A stretch of 64,000 nt of DNA, taken from NCBI RefSeq assembly GCF_003574625.1, contig NZ_QNUJ01000012.1, forward strand, positions 124,001 to 188,000, in the 5' to 3' direction. This stretch comes from Shinella zoogloeoides (GTDB taxonomy: Bacteria; Pseudomonadota; Alphaproteobacteria; Rhizobiales; Rhizobiaceae). The translations under genes and the position numbers were made by a program. Under the pieces are notes generated by a model. It saw only the letters and a list, made by a program, of their open reading frames with translations, was not told the origin of the DNA and did not search any database. Positions 1-9,900 of the stretch are shown one piece after another. Numbering within the stretch: the first letter of the stretch is position 1; every line of letters starts with the position of its first letter.

Positions 1-529
1 TTGCAGCCAATTGGCGCTCAATGTCCTGCGCACGTTTCAGCTCGGTCGTCTCGTTGACAATGCAGAACACTCCGGCGACCGCACCATCGTCACCGTGGAC
101 AGGAGAATAGGAGATGTCGAAATAGACCGTCTCCGGCCCGCGCCCGCGCTCGATGTAGAACGGCCGGTCCTTGGCCGAAACGGTCTCGCCGGTCTCCAGA
201 ACACGCCTCAAAAGCGGTTCAAGGTCTGTCCACAACTCGGCCCAATATTCACATGCGGGTTTGCCCAACGCATGCGGATGTTTGTCGCCGATGGTCGGTG
301 CATAGGCATCGTTGTAGAGGGCCAGGAATTGCGGTCCCCAGAAGAGGACGGTCTGGACGTTTGCTCCGAGCATGACATCGACAGCGGAACGGAGATACGG
401 CGGCCACTCGCAAAGAGAGCCGACATTTGTTCGACTCCAGTCGAACGAACCGATCAATCGTGCCATCTCGCCCTTATGGCGAGGAACCCACGGACCCGAC
501 ACAAAATCCCCCGCGCTCAGGTGGATCAT
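1..529 (-). CDS. PAS-domain sensor protein, probably a histidine kinase (3' end outside the window)
   Basis: Reading the minus strand from an ATG at 529 gives an open frame that runs off the window. The start follows an in-frame stop about 60 bases upstream and is the only in-frame ATG before the domain. The N-terminus (GEMARLIGSFDW, EWPPYLRSAVDVML, FWGPQFLALYNDAYA) is the PAS-type input module that opens many rhizobial sensor kinases. It is followed by ETVYFDISYSPVHGDDG and GVFCIVNETTELKRAQ, a PAS core running into a signalling helix. The transmitter domain is not visible, so histidine kinase is an inference; a diguanylate cyclase or adenylate cyclase output is also possible. No membrane segment is seen, which suggests a cytoplasmic sensor. 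Confidence 0.8.
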   Translation of the reverse strand, partial: MIHLSAGDFVSGPWVPRHKGEMARLIGSFDWSRTNVGSLCEWPPYLRSAVDVMLGANVQTVLFWGPQFLALYNDAYAPTIGDKHPHALGKPACEYWAELWTDLEPLLRRVLETGETVSAKDRPFYIERGRGPETVYFDISYSPVHGDDGAVAGVFCIVNETTELKRAQDIERQLAA

Positions 530-656
530 GCCCCACGATTGGACAACCGCTGAAGCATTATAAAGATGGCATCGCTGGAAAATTCGTCAACAGGTCAACG
601 ACCACGCGGTGATCAGCGAGAATGGCGGCGCCATAAGCTCTCCGTGGTCGGCCGCC

Positions 657-774
657 TTACTTGACGGCGCTGCGATAGAGAGTGATCCAGTCGGCCGGCG
701 CGATGCCGCGGCATTCGCCCATCATGCTGAAGCCGGTGCGCGTGAAGGCGTCCCCGCCGCCGCGATGGAACCGC
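657..774 (-). pseudogene. C-terminal fragment of an unidentified protein (possibly a methyltransferase)
   Basis: The last ~38 codons of a minus-strand frame read as plausible protein (GFSMMGECRGIAPADWITLY) and end in a stop at 657. Beyond about 774 the same frame is only the shadow of the flavodoxin-like gene on the other strand. It resembles the tail of a SAM-dependent methyltransferase, but that is a weak impression. The fragment abuts the 5'-truncated gene head to head, so both look like debris from one deletion. Confidence 0.35.
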
Positions 775-1283
775 TGGGTGTGGCAACGGAGTTCCTGCAG
801 CTTGCCGATTACGACATCAAGCCCGGCGTTACCTCGGATGAAGGCAATGGCGACACGTGGCCCGACATCCGCCGCAGGATTCTGAATGCCGATATCCTCA
901 TCATGGGCACGCCGATCTGGATGGGCCAGTCCTCCAGCGTCTGCAAGCGGGCGCTGGAACGCATGGACGCCTTTCTGGAGGAAAAGGACGATGAAGGCCG
1001 GATGGTTTCGTACGGCCGGGTCGCCGCCGTTGCCGTCGTCGGCAACGAGGACGGTGCACATCACGTCTCGGCGGAACTCTTTCAGGCTCTGAACGATGTC
1101 GGCTTCACCATTCCCGCCAACGCCGTGACCTATTGGGTCGGGGAAGCGATGGGTTCGGTCAATTTCGTCGATCTGACGGAAATCCCCGAGGTCGTGCGGT
1201 CCACGCTCGATCTCGTCGCCCGCAACACGGCGCATGCTGCCCGCCTCTTCAAGGCGCAGCCTTATTCTGGTGAAGAAGACTGA
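775..1283 (+). pseudogene. 5'-truncated flavodoxin / NAD(P)H-dependent FMN reductase family gene
   Basis: From about 775 the plus frame encodes the body of a flavodoxin-like oxidoreductase: LADYDIKPGVTSDEG, ADILIMGTPIWMG, VAAVAVVGNEDGAHH, TYWVGEA. Family members normally begin with a beta strand and the FMN-phosphate-binding loop, about 45 residues before the first of these motifs. Here the upstream in-frame codons (from 609) are unrelated and overlap a fragment of another gene on the opposite strand. The FMN loop is therefore missing and the gene is probably inactive. The frame stays open to the stop at 1283, so translation from 609 cannot be excluded. Confidence 0.65.
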
Positions 1284-1385
1284 CCACAGCGAAAAAGCCA
1301 AAGACGAACGACGCAAGGAAGAAAAGAACAGCTTCATCCTCGACTACCGACTGCTTCGGCAAGTCCACCTCACCAATCGTTCAGC

Positions 1386-1410
1386 GGAACAAAGCCTATC
1401 GCCCCCCGTT
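1386..1410 (+). promoter_or_regulatory. EcfG-type (general stress sigma) promoter
   Basis: GGAAC at 1386-1390, a spacer of exactly 16 bases, and CGTT at 1407-1410 match the alphaproteobacterial EcfG/RpoE2 consensus GGAAC-N16/17-CGTT. It lies 32 bases before the start codon of the aldehyde-oxidase small subunit, the right distance to drive that operon. Confidence 0.7.
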
Positions 1411-1442
1411 AGCGACCCATCCTCGTGATGAAAGGCAGCACC

Positions 1443-1958
1443 ATGGACACCGCGCTTGAAGACCGTTTTCCGACCTGTCCCCTCTCCCTCACGATCAATG
1501 GCAAGCCCTACACGCTCGACGTCCATCCCTGGACGACGCTGCTCGACCTTCTGCGCAGCGATCTTGAGCTGACAGGCACCAAGAAGGGATGCGACCATGG
1601 CCAGTGCGGCGCATGCACGGTCCTCATCGAGGGGCAGCGGATGAACGCCTGCCTCAAGCTCGCCGTCACGTTGGAGGGAGCTGCGATCACCACCGTGGAA
1701 GGTCTTGGCACGCCTGAGGAAATGCATCCCGTGCAGAAGGCGTTCGTCGAGCATGATGCCTTTCAGTGTGGCTACTGCACTCCGGGGCAGATCTGTTCCA
1801 CCATCGGGCTGCTGAACGAAGGGCATGCTTCCACGCGTGAAGACATTCGCGAATTGATGAGCGGCAATCTCTGTCGTTGTGGCGCCTATACCAACATAGC
1901 CGACGCCATCGAGGAGGTGCTCGCAGATAGAGCCTCCTATCGGGAGGCTGCGGAATGA
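1443..1958 (+). CDS. paoA: aldehyde oxidoreductase, [2Fe-2S] small subunit (PaoA-like)
   Basis: This is the iron-sulfur subunit of a xanthine-oxidase-family molybdoenzyme, 171 residues from the chosen ATG. The first cluster motif is KKGCDHGQCGACTVLIEG; the second is QCGYCTPGQ with NLCRCGAY. Upstream in-frame GTG (1425) and ATG (1428) are possible, but AAAGG at 1431-1435 sits correctly for the ATG at 1443. E. coli PaoA carries a Tat signal, whereas no signal peptide is seen here, so the complex may be cytoplasmic. The gene overlaps the FAD subunit by 4 bases. Electrons would pass from the Mo centre through these clusters to FAD. Confidence 0.93.
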   Translation: MDTALEDRFPTCPLSLTINGKPYTLDVHPWTTLLDLLRSDLELTGTKKGCDHGQCGACTVLIEGQRMNACLKLAVTLEGAAITTVEGLGTPEEMHPVQKAFVEHDAFQCGYCTPGQICSTIGLLNEGHASTREDIRELMSGNLCRCGAYTNIADAIEEVLADRASYREAAE

Positions 1959-2971
1959 AGCGCTTTACTTACACACGCGCCGAAACCGTTGCAGATGCCG
2001 TTGCAGCCCTTGCCGCCCGCCCGCAAGCCCAGTTTCTGGCTGGCGGCACCAATCTCGTCGATCTCATGAAGTACGACGTGGCGCGCCCGGACGCGATCAT
2101 CGACATCAATTCTCTTCCCTTGAAGGAAATCGAGGAGCTGCCTGATGGCGGCTTTCGCATCGGCGCGCTGGCGAGCAATTCCGCCGTTGCCTACGATGCC
2201 CGGATTCAGGCACGGTTCCCCCTGCTTGCAAGCGCCATCCTCGCCGGTGCCTCGCCGCAATTGCGCAATGCCGCGACGACGGGCGGCAACCTTCTGCAGC
2301 GGACCCGCTGTTCCTATTTCTACGACCCCTCCACCCCCTGCAATAAGCGCGAACCGGGCAGCGGCTGCGCGGCCATTGGCGGCCTCACCCGCATGCACGC
2401 CATCCTTGGCGCCAGCGACAAATGCATCGCCGTTCATCCCTCGGACATGTGTGTGGCGCTCGCGGCCCTGGACGCGACCGTGGAGGTGGTGGGGCCTGAC
2501 AGCGCAAGGGACATTGCCTTTGGGGATTTCCATCGATTGCCGGGGGACATGCCGCACCGGGACAATACCCTTGCGCGTGGCGAGATCGTCACCGGCATCC
2601 GTTTGGAAGCCAATCGTTTCGCCGGCCACTACACCTATCTGAAGCTGCGAGATCGTCTGTCCTATGCCTTTGCTCTGGTGTCCGTGGCCGCCGCGATGGA
2701 AATCTCCGACGGTCGCATCGTCGACCTTCGTGTCGCGCTTGGCGGCGTGGCGCACAAGCCTTGGCGCGATCCCCTCGTCGAAGGGGAGTATGCCGGTGCG
2801 CCGGCGCAGGATGTAACATTCCAGCACGTGGCCGACCGCCTGCTCCATGAGGCCAAAGGGCTTGGCGGAAACGACTTCAAGATTCCCCTCGCCCGAAAAG
2901 CGATCGTGCGCGCATTGCGCCAGGCGGCTGGCGGCACGCCCCAAAGCCAAACGATCAAGGCAATCCAGTAG
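1955..2971 (+). CDS. paoB: aldehyde oxidoreductase, FAD-binding subunit (PaoB-like)
   Basis: The 338-residue product has the CO-dehydrogenase-flavoprotein fold. FLAGGTNLVDLMK near the N-terminus and ATTGGNLLQRTRCSYF are FAD-contact motifs. The insert RTRCSYFYDPSTPCNKREPG, followed by SGC, carries three spaced cysteines. With one more, this is the hallmark of the extra [4Fe-4S] cluster in E. coli PaoB, absent from ordinary xanthine dehydrogenases. Start and stop overlap the small-subunit gene by 4 bases, implying translational coupling. The large subunit follows after 9 bases. In the complex it reoxidises the Mo centre and hands electrons to O2 or another acceptor. Confidence 0.93.
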   Translation: MKRFTYTRAETVADAVAALAARPQAQFLAGGTNLVDLMKYDVARPDAIIDINSLPLKEIEELPDGGFRIGALASNSAVAYDARIQARFPLLASAILAGASPQLRNAATTGGNLLQRTRCSYFYDPSTPCNKREPGSGCAAIGGLTRMHAILGASDKCIAVHPSDMCVALAALDATVEVVGPDSARDIAFGDFHRLPGDMPHRDNTLARGEIVTGIRLEANRFAGHYTYLKLRDRLSYAFALVSVAAAMEISDGRIVDLRVALGGVAHKPWRDPLVEGEYAGAPAQDVTFQHVADRLLHEAKGLGGNDFKIPLARKAIVRALRQAAGGTPQSQTIKAIQ

Positions 2972-2980
2972 GAGGCAAGC

Positions 2981-5233
2981 ATGCTCGACCGTTCCAAAAT
3001 CGTCGGCTTGCCGATATCGCGCATCGACGGGCCTCTGAAAGTGACCGGGCAGGCCAAATATGCAGCAGAACATTTCGAGCCCGGAATGCTGTTCGGCCAT
3101 GTGGCGCTCGCCACCATCGCAGCTGGCCGCATCCTGGCAATCGATACGCGCGCGGCGGAACGCGTGCGGGGCGTGGTCAAGATCTACACCCATGAGAACC
3201 GGCCGAAAGCGGCCTATCGCGATAGCAAGTGGAAGGATGCCGTGGCGCTGCCCGGGCACCCGTTCCGTCCCTTGGAGAATGACCGCGTGCTGTTCGATGG
3301 CCAGCCGGTCGCTTTCGTGGTCGCAGAAACGCCGGAGGCCGCACGCGACGCCGCCGGCTTGATCCATGTGCATTATGCCGCCGAAACCCCGCATACCGAC
3401 ATCGTGGCGGAACAGCACAACAGCTACGAGCCGCCGGTCGCGCGCATGAAGCAGTTTCTGCCCCCGCCGCCGCGCGGCGACGCCGAGGCCGCTTTCGCCG
3501 CGGCACCGCACAAGATTTCTGCCGATTATGTGCTGGCGGGCGAACATCACAATCCGATGGAGCTGTTCGCAGCCACCGTGCGCTTTGAAGATGAAGGCAG
3601 GCTCACCATTCACGACAAGACGCAGGGCTCGCAGAACAGCCGCGATTACGTCTGCGGCGTGTTTGGCCTCGACCCCGACAAGGTGATCGTGAAAAACGAC
3701 TTTGTCGGCGGCGCCTTTGGCCAGGCACTGCGGCCGAAACACCACCTCTTCTTCGCCGTCATGGCAAGCCTCGATCTCAGCCGGTCGGTGAAGGTGGAGA
3801 TGACGCGGCGGGAAATGTTCTACCTCTCATGGCGCCCATCCTGCGTGCAGACCGTCTCGCTGGCGGCGGATGACGAAGGCCACCTTCAGGCCGTCCTGCA
3901 CCACGCGGTGCACACCACCTCCCGCCACGAGGATTACCAGGAGAATGTCGCAAACTGGTCCGGCCTCGCCTACAAATGCGATAATGTGAAAATCTCCTAC
4001 GAACTCGTAAAGCTCGACCTCGCAACACCTGGTGACATGCGCGCGCCGGGCGCGGCGAGCGGCGTTGCAGCACTCGAAATGGCGATGGATGAACTCGCCT
4101 ACGACGTCGGCATCGATCCGCTGGAACTGAGGGTGCGCAACTTTGTCCACCGCGACCAGAACCAGGACAAGGCCATCACCTCCAAGGCACTGCATGCCTG
4201 CTACCGTGAAGGCGCTAAGCGCTTCGGCTGGTCGCAGCGCTCGCCCAAGCCGCGCTCCGTGCGCGACGGCAACGACCTCGTCGGTTGGGGCATGGCAGGC
4301 GGCATCTGGGAAGCCATGATGTCGAAAGGCGAAGCAGCGGTCCGCTTGTCGGCCGATGGGAATGTCATGGTCAGCGCGGCGGCCTCCGACATCGGAACCG
4401 GAACATATACGATCCTCGGCCAGCTCGCGGCGGAGGTCTTCGACTGTCCGATCGACGCCGTCACGGTGGACATCGGCAGGTCCGACCTTCCAAAGACCGG
4501 CGTCGAAGGCGGCTCCTGGACGGCCGCGACCACCGGCTCGGCCGTTCAGGCGGCGGCGAAAGCCGTCGTGAAGACGCTTCTGGATCATGCCAAGTCGATG
4601 GAGAATTCGCCGCTCGCCAAGGCGAGCGAAGAGCAGGTCGAAATCGCCGAAGGCCGCCTCGTTCTTGAGACCAATCACCAGGTCGGCATCGCTCTTGCCG
4701 ACATCATGGCGATGGCCGGCCTCGACGCGGTCGAGGAGCACGCCAAGGTCGGCCCCGATATGCTGTCGATGATGCGTTATGCCGCCTATAGCCATTCAGC
4801 GGTCTTCGTCGAGGTGAAGGTCGATGAAGAGCTGGGTGTTGTGCGGGTCACGCGCGTGGTGAGCGCCATCGCCGCGGGCCGGATCCTCAACTCCAAGACC
4901 GCGCGAAGCCAGATTCTCGGCGGCGTCGTGATGGGCATCGGCATGGCTCTGCACGAGGAGGGCATGATCGATCATCGCACCGGCCGCATCATGAATCACA
5001 ATCTTGCCGAATATCATGTGCCGGCCCATGCCGACATTCATGACATCGATGTGATCTTCGTCGAGGAGGATGACGACAAGGCAAGCCCGATCGGCGTTAA
5101 GGGGCTCGGCGAGATCGGCATCGTCGGCGTTGCCGCCGCTGTGTCGAACGCGATCTTCCATGCGACCGGCAAACGCATCCGCGATCTGCCGATTACGATC
5201 GACAAGATCCTCGAAAGCGAGGTCGTACAATGA
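2981..5233 (+). CDS. paoC: aldehyde oxidoreductase, molybdopterin-binding subunit (PaoC-like)
   Basis: The 750-residue catalytic subunit starts just after a strong AGGAGG at 2971-2976. It opens with a hammerhead domain (PISRIDGPLKVTGQAKY) and contains cofactor segments NDFVGGAFGQ and GVEGGSWTAATTGSAV. Near the C-terminus GVKGLGEIGIVG supplies the catalytic glutamate conserved in the family. Length and order match periplasmic or cytoplasmic PaoABC-type aldehyde oxidases, which detoxify aromatic and other aldehydes. It overlaps the following catalase gene by 4 bases. No maturation (PaoD/XdhC) gene is in view, so assembly must use a chaperone encoded elsewhere. Confidence 0.93.
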   Translation: MLDRSKIVGLPISRIDGPLKVTGQAKYAAEHFEPGMLFGHVALATIAAGRILAIDTRAAERVRGVVKIYTHENRPKAAYRDSKWKDAVALPGHPFRPLENDRVLFDGQPVAFVVAETPEAARDAAGLIHVHYAAETPHTDIVAEQHNSYEPPVARMKQFLPPPPRGDAEAAFAAAPHKISADYVLAGEHHNPMELFAATVRFEDEGRLTIHDKTQGSQNSRDYVCGVFGLDPDKVIVKNDFVGGAFGQALRPKHHLFFAVMASLDLSRSVKVEMTRREMFYLSWRPSCVQTVSLAADDEGHLQAVLHHAVHTTSRHEDYQENVANWSGLAYKCDNVKISYELVKLDLATPGDMRAPGAASGVAALEMAMDELAYDVGIDPLELRVRNFVHRDQNQDKAITSKALHACYREGAKRFGWSQRSPKPRSVRDGNDLVGWGMAGGIWEAMMSKGEAAVRLSADGNVMVSAAASDIGTGTYTILGQLAAEVFDCPIDAVTVDIGRSDLPKTGVEGGSWTAATTGSAVQAAAKAVVKTLLDHAKSMENSPLAKASEEQVEIAEGRLVLETNHQVGIALADIMAMAGLDAVEEHAKVGPDMLSMMRYAAYSHSAVFVEVKVDEELGVVRVTRVVSAIAAGRILNSKTARSQILGGVVMGIGMALHEEGMIDHRTGRIMNHNLAEYHVPAHADIHDIDVIFVEEDDDKASPIGVKGLGEIGIVGVAAAVSNAIFHATGKRIRDLPITIDKILESEVVQ

Positions 5234-6327
5234 GCGATCGCCTCGCCATCACACGACTTCGCTACTACCCCGAAGTCGAGAAAATCGAACCGGACGAGCC
5301 CCAAACCGCACGCGACATCGCCGAGACGATGCTCTCCATCGCCGAAAAGACCTATGCCGACAGCGGCCATGCGACCCGCTGCGTGCATGCCAAGAGCCAT
5401 GGCCTGCTTGCCGCGCGCCTCGAAGTGCTCCCCGACCTTTCGCCGGAACTGGCACAAGGAATTTTTGCCAATCCGCAGACATATGAAGCCGTAGTTCGGC
5501 TCTCGACAACACCGGGCGACCTGCTACACGACAGCATCTCCACGCCGCGCGGTATGGCTTTGAAGGTGCTGGACGTCCAAGGCGCGCGGCTGCCCTGTGC
5601 GGAAGGATCGATTAGCCAGGACTTCGTGATGGTCAATGGAAAGACCTTTAACTCGGCGAGTGGAAAGGCCTTCTTGCGAAGCCTGAAGATGCTGGCTCTG
5701 ACAACCGACCACCTGGAGCGGAGCAAGGAGCTGATTTCCAAAGTGTTTAAGGGCGTGGAAGCCGTCATCGAAGCGGTCGGTGGCGAAAGCGTGATGCTCA
5801 AATCGCTCGGCGGCAATCCGCAAACCCACATCCTCGGCGACAGTTTTTTCACCCAGCTGCCGCTGCGTCATGGCGATTATATCGCGAAGCTGGCCATCGT
5901 TCCGGCTTCGGAAAATCTTCGGGCGCTCAGCGGAACGAGGCTCGATACCGGCGCCGATCCCGACATTATCCGCCACGAGGTACAGCGCTTTTTTGCCGCG
6001 GAAACGGCTGTCTGGCATCTGCAGGTGCAGCTGTGCACCGATCTTAACGACATGCCAGTCGAAGGCGTCGACGCTTGGGACGAAGACAAGAGCCCTTTCA
6101 TCACCATCGCCCACATTGTCGCCGAACCGCAACCGGCCTGGAATGAGGACCGCGTGCAAACGGTTGATGACGGCATGAAGTTCAGTCCATGGAACGGCGT
6201 TGTAGCGCACCGGCCACTCGGGTCGATCATGCGCTTACGCAAACTGGCCTACGAGAAGTCAGCCGCCTTCAGGTCACAGCGGAACGCGACAGCCGTGACT
6301 GAACCGGCGCATTGTCCGTTTGCGTAG
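5230..6327 (+). CDS. catalase-family heme protein, fused into the aldehyde-oxidase operon
   Basis: The 365-residue product has the small catalase-like fold: RCVHAKSHGLLAARLEV with the distal histidine, VRLSTTPGD, STPRGMALKVLDV, and DFVMVNGKTFNS. It is shorter than a classical catalase (about 480 or more residues) and belongs with the compact catalase-related proteins. The ATG overlaps the paoC stop by 4 bases, so it is translated with the oxidase. PaoABC-type enzymes release H2O2 when they use O2, so a coupled peroxide scavenger fits. Whether it is a true catalase or a peroxidase-like enzyme cannot be told from sequence alone. Confidence 0.85.
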   Translation: MSDRLAITRLRYYPEVEKIEPDEPQTARDIAETMLSIAEKTYADSGHATRCVHAKSHGLLAARLEVLPDLSPELAQGIFANPQTYEAVVRLSTTPGDLLHDSISTPRGMALKVLDVQGARLPCAEGSISQDFVMVNGKTFNSASGKAFLRSLKMLALTTDHLERSKELISKVFKGVEAVIEAVGGESVMLKSLGGNPQTHILGDSFFTQLPLRHGDYIAKLAIVPASENLRALSGTRLDTGADPDIIRHEVQRFFAAETAVWHLQVQLCTDLNDMPVEGVDAWDEDKSPFITIAHIVAEPQPAWNEDRVQTVDDGMKFSPWNGVVAHRPLGSIMRLRKLAYEKSAAFRSQRNATAVTEPAHCPFA

Positions 6328-6930
6328 ACGGCTACCGTCCGGCCGCATCATGGATTACCTCACGACTTGCGCAGAGCCAGATCGCTTTGCTCTTGAATGG
6401 ATCTGAATCGATGACCCGCACCTTCTTATAATTTGGCGGGCAGCGTATCGGTCCTGTCACTTGAGACCGCCATCCCCGACCACGGTCTTATAGCCATTCG
6501 GAAAGGCGTGATGAAATCGTGGGCGAAGGCGGCGCTCGCTGCTCGTTCGACTGCAGCCACGTCAGCCTCATCCACGATTTCCTCTTCGCCCAAACCGACC
6601 GCATGCTACACGTCTGCAATGCGCCGTCACCTGCAGCGACCTCGGCGATCCCGATTGCGGAAATGATCGTGACTCGGCTGACCGGTGTCAGCCCTAGTGC
6701 CACGAGGTGACATTGGCGTAAACGACACAATCCACCTGCTAGGTCACACGGCTTTTATCAGACGCGAGATATTCGGTGCGGACATCCACCGCGGCAAGCC
6801 GGCCTTCAACGACATCGCAATGCATGTGGCGCATGACCTCGAGAGGGCTGGCATGCATTGCCAGCCAGAAAAGACCACACTCCCGTTTGTGACCCGATAA
6901 ATTCCAATCTGACGCGACTTCAAAGCTCGG
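6328..6930. other. 600-base gap without a confident gene
   Basis: Nothing here is recognised. Two tiny minus-strand frames could be real. One is 6332-6460 (42 codons from GTG, containing NYKKVRVIDSDPFKSKAIWL). The other is 6739-6858 (39 codons from ATG, containing HMHCDVVEGRLAAVDVRTEY). Neither has a good ribosome binding site. Both could equally be remnants of decayed genes. Confidence 0.4.
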
Positions 6931-9900
6931 TCATTCACCTATAACCACGAGAACATGGCTGTCCCCATCCAGCGGCAAGCGTATCGGGCCGCCGGCGTAG
7001 GGCAACGGCGCGCTGTCCAACGTCGCGGAGGGCGTGCTGTCTGGCCGATCCGAAACCCTTCCGATTTGGATTTCGTAGCGAGTATCACTCATTGTGATTA
7101 TCACCTCGACCTGCGGCCATGATGCCGGCAGGCAGGGTTCCATCACGAGCACTCCACCTTCCCGGCGCAGGCCGAGGATGCCCTCGATGCCGGCACGATA
7201 CATCCAGGCGGCGGAGCCGGTGTACCATGTCCAGCCGCCGCGCCCGATATGCGGCGCGACCGAATAGACGTCGGCGGCCACCACATAGGGCTCGACCTTG
7301 TAGCGCAATGCTGCCTCCGACGTGCCTGCATGGTTGATCGGGTTGAGGAGCGCGAAGAGATCGTGTGCCTTGTCGCCCTCCCCCAGCCGGGCGAAAGCGA
7401 GGATCGCCCACATGGCAGCGTGGCTGTACTGGCCGCCGTTTTCGCGCAGACCCGGCGGATAGCCCTTGATGTAGCCCGGATCACGCGGGGTCGCATCGAA
7501 CGGCGGCGTGAAGAGGAGCGCGAGGCCGTCCTCCTTGCGGATCAGGTGAGTTTCCAGCGACGCCATGGCGGCGGCGGCGCGGGCGGGATCGGCAGCGCCG
7601 GACAGGACCGCCCAGGACTGGGCGATGCTATCGATCCGGCATTCGTCATTGTCCTTCGATCCCAGCCATGAGCCGTCATCGAAAGTGGCGCGCCGGTACC
7701 AGGCCCCGTCCCAGGTTTCCTGTTCAATGGAAGCCTTGAGCGTCTGCGCATGCGCCTTCCAGCGCGCAGCGCGCTCGGGGTCGCGGCTCTCCGCAAGCGG
7801 TGCAAACAGGTCGATCGCGCGGATCAGGAGCCAACCAAGCCAGACGCTTTCGCCCCCGCCCCCCTCGCCCACCCGGTTCATACCGTCGTTCCAGTCGCCG
7901 GTGCCCATCAGGGGCAGGCCATGCCGGCCGGTGAGCGCGACAGCCTGGTCAAGGCCGCGGGCGCAATGCTCGAAGAGCGATGCGAACTGGCCGGAGGGCG
8001 TCGGCTGGAAGAAGGCATCGTGTTCTCCCTCGGCGAGGACCGGCCCATCCAGGAACGGGATGGCTTCATCAAGGATCGGCGCGTCGCCGGCCGTTCCGAT
8101 ATAGGTCGCGGTGGCGAAGGCGAGCCACACGCGGTCGTCGGAAATCCGCGTGCGAACACCTGCGCCGGAATGGGGTAACCACCAATGCTGCATGTCGCCT
8201 TCGGCAAACTGCCGCCCGGCGGCGCGCAGGATATGCGCCCGCGTCTCCTCCGGCCGGGCGAAAGCGAGCGCCATACCGTCCTGCAACTGATCGCGGAAGC
8301 CATAGGCGCCGCTGGCCTGGTAGAAGGCCGAGCGCGCCCAGATGCGGCAGGCAAGCGTCTGGTAGAGAAGCCAGCCGTTCAGCATGATATCCATCGCCCG
8401 GTCCGGCGTCCTGACCTGCACGGTCTGCAAAAGCGTCTGCCAATACGTCGTCACGTCGGCAAGAGCCGCATCGAGATCGGCGGCGCGGTAGCGGGTGATC
8501 AGCGCGCCCGCCGCCTCGGCCGAAGCAGCCTCGCCGAGGAAGGAGACGAGTTCGATGCTTTCGCCCGGGTCGAGCTCGACCGTGCATTGCAGCGCCGCGC
8601 AGGGATCAAGACCGGCACCGACCTTGGCGCCGAGCGGCATTCTCCTTGCGAGCGCCGCCGGTCGTGCGGAACTGCCGTTGCGTCCGAGGAATTCCGTGCG
8701 GTCGGCGGTCCATGCGGTCTGCCGGCCGCCGAGATCGGCAAAGGCGACGCGGCCGGGGAAACTCATGGCCGATCGATTGCGGGCGAAAACCGCCCTCGTC
8801 TCGGCGTCAAGGGATGTGGCGATGAAAGGTGCGCCGGCACCCCGCAGGGTGCCGAGCACCCATTCGGCATAGCTCGTGACCGACAGGCGGCGCGGCCGCG
8901 ACGAATGGTTGGTCAGCGTCAGCCGCGAAATGCGGATCGGATCGGCGAGCGGCACATAGGACAGCAGCTCGCTTTCGATCCCGTGCGCCCGATGCGCGAA
9001 ACGGCTGTAGCCGAAGCCATGGCGTGCAACATACCGCCCGTTATCCCGGATCGGCTGGGCCGTCGGGCTCCAAAGATCCAGCGTCTCCTCGTCGCGGATG
9101 TAAAGCGCCTCGCCGGAGGGGTCGTAGACCGGATCGTTGGACCATTGGGTGATCTGGTTCTCGCGGCTGTTTTCCGCCCAGCTATAGGCGCTGCCGTCGC
9201 TCGACACTTGGAAGCCGAAGGCGGGATTGGCGATGACGTTGATCCAGGGCATCGGGGTCGTCGCGCCGTCTTCCAGCACGGTGACATATTCCGTGCCGTC
9301 CCTGTCGAAGCCTCCAAATCCATTGAAGAATTCCAGATCCACCGGTGGCGCGACCATCTCGGCCGAGGATTTCGAGGGAAAGGATGGCGGCAGAGGAGCC
9401 GAGCGCTCGACGCCAGCAGAAAGGCGTGCGAGCTGATCGGCGATGAGGCCATGATGGGCGGACAGCACGACGCGCGCGGTGGCGTTCAGGAGATTCTTCG
9501 TCTCCTGGTTCAGGAAATCGGTGCGCAGCACATGCACCGCGCCCTGCGCCGGCATGTCGCCGAAACGCGGGCGGGACTGGCTGGAGCGCACGGCGGCTTC
9601 AACGGCGTTCTGCAAGTCCTGCACATAGGAGGCGGCACGTTCGTTGACGATCACCAGATCGACGGCGAGCCGCTTGATGCGCCAGTATTCGTGTGCGCGC
9701 AGCATCTGGCGCAGCTGGGGAAGGTCTTCGGTATCCTCGATGCGCAGCAGCACGATCGGCAGGTCGCCGGAAATGCCGTAGGGCCACAGGCCCGACTGCG
9801 GCCCGGCACCGGCGAGGATGGCATCCGAGGCGGGACGGAAGCGCGCGTCGGCATAGAGGATGGGCGCGGCAAGACGCTGGAAGTCCGACGCCTCCTCCAG

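Noticed and set aside
1937..3745. A 602-codon minus-strand open frame opposite the aldehyde oxidase genes
   Set aside because: It lies antisense to clearly conserved PaoB/PaoC coding sequence and shows no domain.
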